Shown here: positions 10,664 through 23,500 of the stretch, piece after piece
How the letters are laid out: each line of letters starts with the position of its first letter
How positions within the stretch are numbered: position 1 is the first letter of the stretch
Source: Rotaria macrura
Lineage: Eukaryota > Rotifera > Eurotatoria > Philodinida > Philodinidae
Length of the DNA: 64,000 nt
Direction of reading: 5' to 3'
Assembly (NCBI GenBank): GCA_900239685.1
Contig: OENT01000164.1
Location: 62,001 to 126,000 of the forward strand
The notes under the pieces: model-generated
Databases searched by the model: none
What the model saw: only the letters and a program-made list of their open reading frames with translations
Told to the model about the DNA's origin: nothing
Program-made: the position numbers and the translations under genes

Positions 10664-13323
10664 TTAGTCTATCTGATAAAGCAATTCATAGCCTTTAATC
10701 GGTTGTACTTCATATAATACAAGTGAATCAAGAAAAAACTCTGGAATAACATAAAAAATTTGATTTGTTAAACCATTATATTTGTTAACAACCATTTTAT
10801 CATCATCATCACAAAGTACAATAATTGTTGTATTTATATCTAATTGTTGCCGATTATGTTCTTGTATTAGTATAGCACCAGATAGTTCCACCAGTTTTTC
10901 AAGTTCTTGTCGTGTGAACATACCTTGTTGGCAACCAATCGAACATTCAACAGCGATGGCATATGAATATGATTTAAATATTGGCTCATGAAGTAAACGG
11001 GAACGATTCATAGCATTATGTTGTGATGATAATGATGCATCACCAAGAATTTCATATGCGTCTTCATTTAGAAGACATTGTTTATTGAGACACTCTTCAA
11101 TCCATTGATAGGCAATTACATATTGATGATAAGCAACAGCAAAGAAAACTTTTTTCGTTAAACAACATACACGTTGTTCAACTTCGCTTGCTATTAAATG
11201 TGTTGTCGTTTCATCGACTTGATTTGAAAAACGAGCAGAAAAACGGCTACAAAACAATTCCACTTGAGACTTAAACAAAAAACATTGAAATCTCGAAATC
11301 GTAGCTTTGCAAAAACAAAGAATCATACAGTTTGTTGACGAGTCAGTGATGAACAAACAAGAACTAATGTACGAGACGATTTATGACTTTTTGATTGACT
11401 GACATTGGATGTCTAAATGGATAGAAGGAGAAAAGAACACAGTTTGTACGAATTAGATGTCTTCTAAATTTTACCGATGATTTTCCCTCAACGATTTCTT
11501 CATCTGACAAATCTGCATCAGAAATCGGACAATCAATATCGGAGACCTAAAAAATGATGGCATCTCTAATGTTAAAATGTAAGCTAGCCGTTTCATAATA
11601 TCAAATATTGTATAGATATTAGTGAAGTGAGAAAAATATATTGGTGTTTCCTAAGAACTTTTGATGTTTACGAGAAATTTCGAATCGATTTAACTATGAA
11701 TAAACTATAGATTGATAAGTTCTTGTCTAATCTTAATAGAATAAAGAATAGATCACAATCGAAATATAACTAATCATTTGGATTCATGAAGCTCTTCAAG
11801 CATCTTATGGATTTTGAAAGGCTCTCAGGCAATTCATTTTTGGTAAGCGCACTATTTTCAAATATTGAGAGACTTCTACACATGCCTATTGCAGCTGTTT
11901 AATCATTGAATCTACTAATTGACGATAATAATAATAAAAATTATACATACGGTGAACATAGTATTTACTTTTTTTTCGAGCATAATGAAATGATCAAGTA
12001 ACAGCTAGATAAAAGTCCGAGTGACCAATGAAATCATCTAATAAATGCATTCTATTCAAGTGACCATTCGATTAATATTAGATGTACTTCCTGTAGAGTG
12101 TGAACGTAAACGTTTTCTCAGAATCGAATAGGACAGTAGAGTATAAGAGAGATATCATAGATGCTTGCTATTGGACAGATATGTAGAGTGCGCTAGTAAA
12201 CATGTACACGAAAATGACTTGAATTAGATACTTCTTTTGAAAGCACTACGTAAGGATTCGATGGAATCTACTTCGAACTAAAGTTTCAAAGATGAATTGA
12301 CACAGGAAGATTTCATAAAAATAGAATCAATATGATGATCATTTGTTGTACGTAGGATATTCTGAATAAAACAACGGTACAACGAGCTTTTCTTAACAAG
12401 TTGTGAATATCACTAGAGAGTACATTTTCATAGTGAATACTATGATTGATTTTTTGATTCTTGAAAATTAGTTCGATTTTTATGGACACATTGAACGAAA
12501 TGTCATCATCGAATTTTACCTACTCTAAACTTTATGATGGTTAAAATAGCATTCTTATAAAGAACAGCATATCGTGTATAATCTTCTGAAACACGAAAAC
12601 TAACATGTTTTTCTTCTCATAAGCATTCCGCTGCTAGTCGATTCGTGAAATTTGTATAACGAGTTTTCTTATATTTAGAAATTCGTTCACTATGCAAAGT
12701 ACTTTTTTGAGTGAAATTGAAATACTTTAAACATTTCGAAAAAACACTCATAAGTCTTACATTTTAGACGATTATTCTAATTCACACCATAGAATAATGA
12801 GACAGTACTATTTTTGTTCCTCTAATGAATTATCTTAAAATTTAAATAATCAATATTCATATCTCTTCGGTTTAAGACCCGTGCGAGATATGAGTATCAT
12901 AAATGTATTGAATAATGTGCTTGATTTCGTTTACCTTAATTGAATTGTTAAGTGAATCTAAACGAAAAAAAGAGCATTAATGAAGAAAAAATACAATTCG
13001 AAAAAGTTCTTCTTACTCTTCGACTTAATACGTTTCGGTCTAGTGGATATGGATGTTCTTTTGATTGGACTAGATTTTTTCCCTTTTGTTAGTTTAATTT
13101 TTTCTGGCTTGTCATCGGATTTAAATCTTTTATTTTTAATTTTAGCTTTGTCCTCTTGTTGTTCACGGTAATGTATGAGACAAACACCTTGAGATTTTTG
13201 ATCACGTTTCAAACATTTGTCTATTTGACACAATTGTTGCCAGCGGGCACCGTCCCACATAACACGTTTACCGCCAGCTGTCGATCGTACGTAACCTTTT
13301 GCATAATTACCTGGTGATGACAT
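10664..13323 (-). CDS. BRCA1-like tandem-BRCT protein with N-terminal Cys/His motif
   Basis: A putative DNA-damage-response phosphopeptide reader. Five exons join in phase: 13323-13017, a 23-nt microexon 12957-12935, 11546-11475, 11412-11329, 11269-10664, giving 363 residues. BRCT1 (about 148-245) and BRCT2 (about 258-363) match the BRCA1 C-terminus best: ETTTHLI, then KVFFAVAYHQYVIAYQW, and LDSLVLYEVQ near the end. The phosphate-contact residues appear kept: Ser155/156 where BRCA1 has Ser-Gly, and Lys202, sixteen residues before the conserved Trp218. The N-terminus has no RING; it carries GGKRVMWDGARWQQLC and a C-X4-C-X10-C-X2-H array (Cys32, Cys37, Cys48, His51) that could bind zinc, followed by a Lys-rich linker. 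The long second intron (about 1.4 kb) makes the join of the N-terminal exons to the BRCT exons an inference, though the phases agree. BARD1-like identity is possible but fits less well. Confidence 0.78.
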
Positions 13324-13325
13324 AT

Positions 13326-13340
13326 CTACAAAAAGAAAAC
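13326..13340 (-). promoter_or_regulatory. candidate trans-splice acceptor of the BRCT gene
   Basis: The minus strand reads TTTTCTTTTTGTAG and ends only 2 nt before the ATG. This strong polypyrimidine acceptor without a partner exon suggests a spliced leader. Confidence 0.5.
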
Positions 13341-13756
13341 GTAAGTAATTATGAATTAGTTTAATTGATGCTAGACTTCTGTTTTCACAAGAACGACATC
13401 AAACTCTAAGAGAGTTATATCGAAGGGCATGAACACGTAGTATGAAATGCCCTGGATACGAATCATGAAAGAACCAATACATTGTACGAAGACTTGCCAT
13501 GTTCTTTCTTCCGCTGCTACAAAAAAAAACTAATGTTAAGAAGAAATTGTAGCTCATTATTTCGATTTTTTAGTATTATATATTTTATTATTCTCACTGT
13601 TGGGTTAACACTTAGAACATCTGCGCATTATTTCGATCTTTAATATATCGACAGCGGATTATTTTTCATTATTGAATAGGTTTCGTTTTTAGAATTTCGC
13701 TGAATTCTAATATTATACATGAATATTGTTGAAAGAAAACGAAAAGTCTACTCGAT

Positions 13757-13808
<52 letters not shown>

Positions 13809-16800
13809 CATATTTTTATATTAGTCTTAACTTAATTTCTCTGGTACGCATTCTATGTGGCAATGGTCATCAAAGTCTCATTGGTATGATCTCTACAGTT
13901 CTAATATTATAATTAGATCATCATTTGAATGAAGATCAATATTATTTGACGTTACATGCATAAATTTATTCATTTCATTGATTCTTAATTGAGTTCGATG
14001 AAAACTTACACATATATTCTCGAAAAATTTCTAGGTTTATAGCTCATGAAAAGTACATGAAACAACTGAAGAAGTCACTCAAAGGAAAATAAATAATTCA
14101 TGAGTAGTCTAAAAACAATTCGATTAAAATGATAATTAAGTTACAGTAAAAAAATGAAAACAAATAATTCACATGTCTCTAGTGGAATAGGCGTAATCTG
14201 ATGATAGACATCTCGATTATTTGAAAAAATACTTCTTCTCTTTTTCTTTTACTGTTCGTGAAATCTATCGTTTGAATAGTTGAACTGATTGGATTTTTCA
14301 CATCATCAGTACTTATGTTTTTATCACACATCATTAGACAATCGCTGACTTAATTTGTATAAACATATGGTGTCTTCTGGTATGCTTTTAATTTTGGTAT
14401 ATTATCATTCGAGAAAATGGGTATTTTTCTACGACGCATGATTCAGTCTGTCTTCGTATCTGGATACGAGACAGAATACATGTGAACATGATATGTACGT
14501 TTGTAAGTTAATCATTCATGTTAAGATGAAATCTAATACAATGTATCAAAACGTGTCAATGAATAAATACAAAAACGATTAAAAAAACATAACTCTTATT
14601 GAGGATATTCTTACGCTTGATTGAAAAATAAACTATAACTTAATGAACTATATATTGATTCCACACATATATTAACGTACAGCAATGAGAATAAATATAT
14701 TGCTGGATAAACTCAAAATATGCTCCTATGAAATTCGTATATCATAAAAATTGATTATAAACACTCGTGATTAGATAGACAGCATCAAGACAAAGGAAAT
14801 GATCAATGACAGAGATCTTATGATAATTGATTTCTGCAACGATGATTTTGTTACATTATAATTCTCTAGTGCTAGACAAATGATAGATTATGAGAGGCAC
14901 ATAGTCTGAATTTCTATAAAAATGTTTGAAAACTATCTGATATCATACAATAATGCTGCAACGTTCATTCTCACAAAATAAAAGAAAGTGTTTCTTTGAT
15001 ATGCTTCGGCTCATGTGACTTCAGTACCATACTATTTAATTTATTTCAAAACCCTAGCGAGGAACTGCAATGTATATATATATACCAACCAGAAGTTATT
15101 TGTGTACACACTTATATTATATATTAATATTTGAAGGTGCTACCTGCACACTTAAAAAAAAACCTCACTAATTAAAGTAAAACAGAGTGAATCCCTTCAA
15201 TACTTCTTCTACTACAGTACGAGAACAATGATTGGAAACCTGTCGTTCCTTGCATAGTTTGGCCAAGACATGACAAGATAATGCGCATTCATCGAATTCT
15301 ACTTCGATGAAAGTCTTAAGTTTTCTTAATTAAAATAATGTGTTCTCATCATAATTCTTATCACTTTATACCTTACAAACTATCCTTTCACATAAAGTAC
15401 ATGTATATAGAGACTATGTTAAATATAGACATACATAATTCTCCAAAATGATAAAACAATGGAAGACGGCAAGATATGAAATGAAAAGATAGAAAAGATT
15501 TTTCTTCTAATTGTTTATCTAGAAAAGAATGCATCTTAAAATGGCTGTATAATTTTTCTCGCAAATGTTTTAATCATCGAGCTTAAAATCACCACTTTCT
15601 AAGCGTCGATATTCATACGATCAAGAAAAAAGAAAAATCAATTAAATATCTATCATACGAAAACTTTTTTTCAGATAGTTGTACAACTGCATCATATAGA
15701 GAAATTTTTATTGAAAATAAATCAGAATCATCGATTGAATAACGAAATTTGAATTGTTTCGAAAATTGTTGCTTGAAATCTGAATATTTCCATTATCTTC
15801 TATGTATTTGTGCATGATAATTGTATGATTTACTATTGATTTCAACACTGAACATTTGAATTGAAGAATGTTTTTATCTCGATAATTGTTGATGATAGCG
15901 ATAACGAGAGTACCGGAGATTTCGTTGTTTTCTTTTCTTTTTTAGATACCATTGTGTAATACTTAATATCAGATGACTAGAAGAAGAAAACAATGATTTA
16001 AGTGCTCATTACAAAAAAAAATGAGTTACAATGCTGAAGCAAACTAAATAATGTCCGGCTGAAATAAAACGCTTTTCTACTAAAATTATTGTGTGAATTT
16101 TCTATGTCGCATGTTCTCTATATTAAACGAAAATTTGTGGTGCGTACGGAAACTTAAAATCTCGAATAAGCTCTTAATAAGATATTTGAACGATAAAGAT
16201 GTCCTTGTAACTTACGAATAAAGCAATATTATTCTTCATTTGAACTCAATCACTATATCACACGAGAACAATGATAAAATGTATATAAAGAAAACAAGTT
16301 ATTTATAGTTGAGCACGAGTTGTTGATTGAACAATTTAATTCTTTAGATGTGATCTTATCATTTATTGTGATTGCCGATGATTGGAATTTTTAATTAAGA
16401 TAAAGCATCACACTTTAAAGTATCATACATAGAGTCGAACATATTTGTGAAACCATATTGCGAAGTATAGATCGATATGTTTTAACAGACTTTTATCGTT
16501 TCCGGTTCGTTCAAAAATAGCTAATCCAAGACGAGAGTCGTAGTTTATCGTAGAGAAGAAAATTTTCAACAAGGCTAGTTCCAGTATAGCCAATGGTTGT
16601 TTTTCTTCCATTCATTTTCCCGATAATCATGTAGCCAAGGCAAGTAGACTGTAATTTCAGAATTTTGTCAACGTATTAAATAAAACTAAATCATCGGATT
16701 TTTAGATAATCATAATTACGTTTTCTGTGAACAAGCAAAGTGCTCCAATATATTACTTGAATAAATATTCGCTCACTATATAAACATTTGATTGACGATT

Positions 16801-17099
16801 AGCGCCAATTGGTGTTCGACGAGCTAATGATGGCAGTGGTGTATGAGCATGATAACGTGGAGAAATCGATGTGGAATTGCCGTTCATCGAATGAGTTTGC
16901 ATTAAAAAAAATAGAAATAAAGTTCAATGATCACAATTTCATTGATGTAGGATAATCATGTCTTGCACTAGAAAAATAAATGAATTTAATGAGAAAAAAA
17001 TTTTCTTTTTGCTCATTATCAATATTTATTTTCTAAAATATAACTCCTATATAATTACTAAGAATTTTGCATCTCATGTTTATTGTACTATTTTTTGAA
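13341..17099. other. intergenic; one possible isolated minus-strand exon
   Basis: Mostly AT-rich non-coding DNA. At about 16900-16780 the minus strand holds a start and about 40 codons of non-repetitive Ser/Pro/Arg-rich sequence (begins MQTHSMNGNSTSIS) ending at a GTGAGC donor. The nearest acceptor-led exon (about 16660) does not join in phase, so I do not call a gene. A TA microsatellite sits at 13763-13804. Confidence 0.4.
13763..13804. repeat. (AT)n microsatellite
   Basis: About 20 uninterrupted AT units, the longest dinucleotide tract in the window. Confidence 0.95.
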
Positions 17100-17450
17100 C
17101 TGCAAGTTATTTTCTCTTTGTGAAATAGCCAGTGACAACCGTGGATCACTGAAAAAAAGTCAGAAAAAAAAAATCAATAAATTTTCAAAAACTATAGTTG
17201 CATCTCCTTTCTCGTAAATATGCGTACCAAAAACATGTAATTGATGGCGGACGGAGCATTTTTTAAAGAATGTACGAATGATTCCAGAGTGAAACAATGG
17301 TCTTTGTCTGATATTGAATATCGCGGGTATAAAATGAAGAAATAATCCAATTAAATACAAGACTCTTTTTCGAATTAAATAATCCGCATCGAATATGTTT
17401 GTTTCATTGTGATTTAGTGTTTTTAAATTCTAAATGAAATAGATGTCATT
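17100..17450 (-). other. possible coding remnant, unassigned
   Basis: On the minus strand an acceptor-led open frame at about 17430-17160 encodes an amphipathic/hydrophobic stretch (RKRVLYLIGLFLHFIPAIF), and a second acceptor-led piece at about 17146-17090 ends in a stop followed closely by AATAAA. The two do not join in phase and nothing is recognised. It may be a decayed gene or chance; it lies in the upstream region of ARMC9, on the opposite strand. Confidence 0.2.
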
Positions 17451-17545
17451 AGGTATCCCATGCATTGTAGAGGTAGTGTCAAGCAACGTTATGGATATAG
17501 ATTTGTTGAATCAAATAGGATCTTATTATTAAAAAAAATATCGGA

Positions 17546-20500
17546 ATGTCTCAATCCATTGATTTTCGTATAAATGATTTTGTCACCGAATATCTTGACT
17601 ATAAAGGTTTTAATGACACAGTGGGAATATTTTTAAAAGAACGAAAAACTCGTCATGAACCCATACAACAAATTACAAATGGTAATAATCAATTACAAGA
17701 TAATGATCAAGAAAAATGTCAAATTATCAAAGTATGTTCAGAACTCAATGTATATATAGATGAAAAGTCAAGAATGAAATTTTTTTTTCGTGTAGGATGA
17801 AATGTTGAGTTACTTCGATGGTGGAAATCGTCAAGATTTTTTTCGTCTATGGCTACAACATATACCATCGAATATAATCGATAGTGATCCATCATTAAAA
17901 TCGCTTGAATTTTTACTTTATGCTCACTTTGCAATTTATCATTTACGTCCAAATAATCGAAATAAAGTATAATACTATTGTTCTGTTATGGTTAATCTTT
18001 CGATGAAGTTTTTCCAGCGATATTTTATAGAAGAAGAGAAAATAAATACTTGTATGAGAACCGGTGATCCTTTCATTTTATGTCTTACATAATCAAAGCA
18101 CATCTCAGGATGAGGAAACAAAAGGAATATATTAAATAAAAAAATGATGTCGTCTACCCGATTTTATTTATATGCCTATTAGTCTAGATATATATATATA
18201 CATCGATGTAGGATCTATTTATTTCTTTTTTTTTTTATTACAGACTTTTCATGTTGTTGTTTCTTTTATAATCAAGTCACAAATACTTATTTAGGATGAA
18301 CAAGCGGCTAAAGAAAATATGCAAGAATTCAAAACATATATGGAATCTATAAAAGGGCAAGCCATATCACAGACAAGTGACATATTACCTCTATTTGCAT
18401 TACCATTTGTTACAGCCCCAGATAAGCATGCAACTTTTCAAGAATTATTTTCAGTTTGTCTTTTAATTCACTTTTTACTTTATTTTTATTATTCTTCTTA
18501 TTGCATAGAATGAATGGCCAGTACAATTACGCAAAAAAGTTTCGAATTTTTTCGATTGGATTTTTTCTAATCGACCGTTACCACGTCTTGTTGAATTATT
18601 ACAAAATGGTGAACGTGCATCACATATATTAACACAAATAAATAATGAAAACGAAGAACTAAAACATCGCAATAGAGAAACAAATAAGCAAATAAAAACT
18701 TTAAGTACCGATTATTGTAATTTAATAAGTAAGTGAAAAAAATTAAAGGATAGACGAAAAATGTGTTTCTTTTCTTTGAATTGTCTTTATCCGCTGAATT
18801 TATTTCAATAGGTATAACAATGGAATTAGTTGAAACACTACAACAAGCTATTGTAGGAAAAACAATTACTAATGACTATATTGATAATGTTTGTTCCCGA
18901 CTTGGTCTATCTCGATTACGTGAATCAATGTCTCATGTGATGGAATCGGCTCGTTTAGGGTAATGAAAATCGATGATTAGCTTTCTAGATATTGAGCATG
19001 TTTCAACTATCGAATAATAGAGAAAGGAGATAAGTATTCAAAAACGTATTTAGCAGAGGTTCAACCAAGCTGCGTTTTTGAAGGTCTGACCGGCATGTGG
19101 CAGGCCTTTGTATTTCAAGCCTGCCTGTGCCTGCCGAATTATTTGTTCGGCTTGGCCTGTCTGGAAGGGCCTGTCTATTTTTATTTCATACCAATAACAT
19201 AACCAGAGGTGTCGCTTGCAACCAAAACTTGATGATGGGAGTAACCTGTAATATCCTACTTTCAAAAAATTTTGCGAAGAAGTAGCTACTATTACCTGGT
19301 CTTCTGGACTTTGCCAGTTTCTCGAGATTTTTTCTGAATTCATTGGAAATCTTGGCGATTTTTTGCGTCTGTTCAGGATGGTCCCAAGATTTTCTCTCGG
19401 CTTCTTTGAATTTTTTTGTTTTGCGGCAATTTTTTTAGACTTTCTCAGAATTTATTCGAAGTTTTTTGGATTTTTTTGAGATTTTTTGGAGCATTTTTTA
19501 GGTTTTTTGAAGTCTTTTCGGAGTTTTACAGAATATTGAGATTTGAATTCTGGATTTTCGAGTTTGACATCTGGCAACATTGAGTGTTATTTATAAAATC
19601 ATGTTTTAGGTAGTATAAGTTTCATTTGGTGAAATGGACTGCAAGACAATTTTTCGAATATTCCAGAGGAGAGAGTCACGCACACACTGCTCTGACGGTT
19701 ACAATGACAGAATACAAACAAGTATTTTTTTATACTAGTGAACGATATGGGGAATCATTAATAGAGATGGAAGATCAATATCAACCATTTCTCGAAAAAA
19801 CACAACTAAATGCTCACATTTAGGTTGAAAGAAAATAAAAAAGGCTTTAACAACTACCCAGGTGAATCAAAACGGCCGCCGTTACAGTATCGTAAACGGT
19901 CGTTTTTACATCCCATACCACGATTAAACGACCGTTTAAAGCCGTATTATGGCGTTTTAACAAGGTCAGTATTACGGACGTACACGGACACCGTATATAC
20001 GTCGTAAAACCCTGGTAAAGACAGCGTAATACTATCGTATTCTATAGAACATACGGCCGTATTGCTGACCTTGTTAAAACGGGATAATACGACGCCGTAA
20101 CGGGCCGTGTTTTCATCGTATACGACCGTTTACGGATCGTTCTGTTTGACCTGGGTAATAACAAATATCAAAACAAGAATCGATTAGAAAGATCTTAACA
20201 ACAATCAAGACTAAAAGAATATAAATAAATGAGAACATAAAGAATGCATAGATACAAATAATGACCTAAGCGATTTGAGATGAACATTAGTCATCATTTC
20301 AATCCATTATAATGAACACAGAAAATTATTCAATACTTCTCCTAATTGCTAGCACTACTTTCAATTTATAAAAAAATTTCTATCGAAAAGAAAACAATAT
20401 GTATCAAGGATATAGACAGGCCAGGCGACCTGGTGTTTTTGAGCGGCCTGCCTGTGACAGGCCAGGCCTGTAAAACATGGCCTATGCCTGTCACAGGCAG

Positions 20501-23500
20501 GCAGGCAGGCCTAGTGGCCTGGTTGAACTTCCGGTATCTAGTATTTAAATATTACAAATTAAAAAGTTCTTGAAGTGAGATGTTTCCTATTCGATAGTAG
20601 GAATCACTAAAAACATCGAGAGTAAGCATCTAGTGAAGGAACAAAGATAATTGATGCAGAAAAAGTAAGAATCAGAAAACTTTGCAGACAAGTTACAATT
20701 TTGTACAATGACTTGATGCTATGGAAAAGTTTTCAGTGTAAAGTCAGTGTTCTACTTGAATAAAAAGACGATTGAACTGTCTTCGCTTTTGAATAATTCA
20801 ATTAAAGTTTCGTTCGAACAAGGACACGATACCTACGTTGTTTTGTGATTCATCGAGCGACTATCGTCTGAGTTTAAGATCTAGCAAGGTTTTCTTGTTG
20901 AATTATTTTTATTTCATAAGTATGAAATCATCGTACAATTTCGATGACAATAAAATAATTTTTTTTCTTTTTATGTAGAATTGATGATCTATTTACGGAA
21001 AAATTCGATTATGAAAAAATAAAACGTGATGTTGTACATGTATCAACAAGTCCTCGGCAAAAAGCACTTTTATTACAAGCTTTACGTTGGAAATTAACAA
21101 AGGCTACAACAGATTTCAATCGTGAAAAAATGCTGGACTGTTATATCGGCTGTGATTTACTTGGCTGTCGCACTGATATAGAGCAACGAACCAAAATCAT
21201 AAAAGAATTATCAGCAACGTCATCCAATGCAGATGGACGTCTTGCCAAAGAAGAATTGGCACGTTTAATCAATACTGTTGCTTCACTGAGAAAAGGTTTG
21301 AAAAGAAAACAAGGAATGGTTCTTTTTTTTTCTAAAGAAATTGATTTTGCTTTGTTGAAAAAAAAATGAAGGTCGAAATTATTTGGCACCCAATGAACAA
21401 TTGATTATCAATATGCAAAAAGCAGCCATTGCAGAACAATCTGATACATTGACAAAACAGCATCTTTTAGCAGCATTACAAAAATTGAGTCTCAGGTAAG
21501 AAAGAAAAATTTTTTTTTTCTTTACTTCCCAGCAGATAGGAATTTTTCCGCACAGTTTATTATTCACAGAACCTCTTGGCAATGGTCAAAATTGACATTT
21601 GACAAATATCTGTAACTAGAGCTTTTATACACACGTAGTCGTCTTAGTCACATCATATTTATGCAACATAAATCTAAGAGGAGTAGTCAATGATTTATAT
21701 CTACTTGTTGAATGACATGTAGATCTTCGATCGATTATGTTCAATCAGTCTTACTAGCATTTAGTTGGCTTATGAAGATTCAATGTTGTTTTCTACATTT
21801 AATAATAGAATCGATTTCATGCTTTAATTTTCAGACGATCTGTTCAAACTATAATGATCAATGAACATATGATAAAATGGCTGTTACCACTATTAAGTAA
21901 ATGCGATGATTTGTCGGATTATACATTAGGTAAAACGATTTTTTTAGTAAAACAACGTAGCCAGTTTTTATTCTATTGTTTAAATATTTTAGAATACGGT
22001 GTTGCCTTACTAATGAATTTATGTTTACGTACTGACGGTCGTAAGAAATGTGCTGAAATAGCTGAACAAGCCATAACTGTTCTTGCATCTTTACTAACTC
22101 ATCCTAATCATGAGGTAAATATCGATGATCTTTGAGTTTTCTTTTGATGAGTTATTTTCGAACCATTTTCAGACTCGACCATATGTCAATTCATCATTGT
22201 ATTCAATTTTAACGCTCAAATCTGTACGTGATAAAGCCATACAACTAGTAAGTAATTAGTCGAATATCTATGAATGAATCTTTCTATACATATGTATTTA
22301 TATTGTTGATAATAGAATCTTGAAAATCGTCTTAGAACTTTAATTCGAACTGAAACAGCAAACTCAGAAACAAAAGGTCAATTAGAATTTTTACTGAACC
22401 TTTTATGTAAAAACGGTGATCAAATCATCGATCAATCATCTGACAATGAACAAGATAATGATGATGTATGTAAAACTTGAAAATGTACAGTAATATTCTA
22501 TGATAGTGGGTCATGCTTCTTCATGAAAGATTTGTAGCATACTGATACATTCGAATTTTGTGTTTACATTTAATCTTACATTATTCATATGTTCGTTGTT
22601 GTATGAGAACGAGTTCATAAATGTAGAACTACAAAATATGTTTGATCCATGTATAATACTATACAGTTTAGATATTGTATTTTTGTAGGACATACAAAGA
22701 ATTTTCTATTTGATGTAGTTTGATAAACGTTTAGCAAATAACAGTTTAAGATTTGTCTAGTAGATTCAAATCGCATCAATTTTATTCTATACATTGATCA
22801 AGTACGGTCATTTTGAAATACTTTGACCACTATTTATGAATCGTTTTACTGTAGTCTGATGTTCGGCAACGTCTCTGATCGATAGAATCATGAGGACTTA
22901 AAATATTTTCAGTTATGAGAGTTCGAATTCTTTGACATTATTTTATGTGATTGAAAGAAACGTATCTCCGTGGATTGACTTACACATTCATAAACAAAAG
23001 GCCACTAGATGAAAAACATAGAATTCAAAGTCAAATAAATGAATTTTCTTTGAACTGATCATGTCGATATTTCAACACATCCTCTCTCTTATAGACTGAA
23101 TCGGTATTCTGCTATCAGAGAAATGCAATTTTAAATTTGTATGCATAAACCTAAGTATGAAAATTGAAAACAAATGATTTTCCCGTCATATTTTGTATCC
23201 AATTGAAACAGAGATAAAACAAGGGCATTGATCCATGCCTTATTTTCATTTCTAGGAAGATCAAGATGTAATGGAAGCTGATTTGGATCTTGCTGATAAA
23301 TTACGTGGCATTGATCAAGAACTGAGTGGAGACGATTTAATGCTTACAAAATATTCCTTGCAAAAACCGATCGCCAATGTTCAAAAGTCGTACAACAATA
23401 CATTATATGCATCATCAACAAATGATTTCAAAAGTAAAACATCAAACGATCCTGTTCTTCATCGACCGACAACACCTGGTCAATTGCGTCAATCCATTGT

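Noticed and set aside
12958-13323. N-terminal exon as a separate single-exon gene
   Set aside because: The open frame runs past a clear GTAAGA donor, and the downstream microexon restores phase into the BRCT exons, so one gene is the simpler reading.
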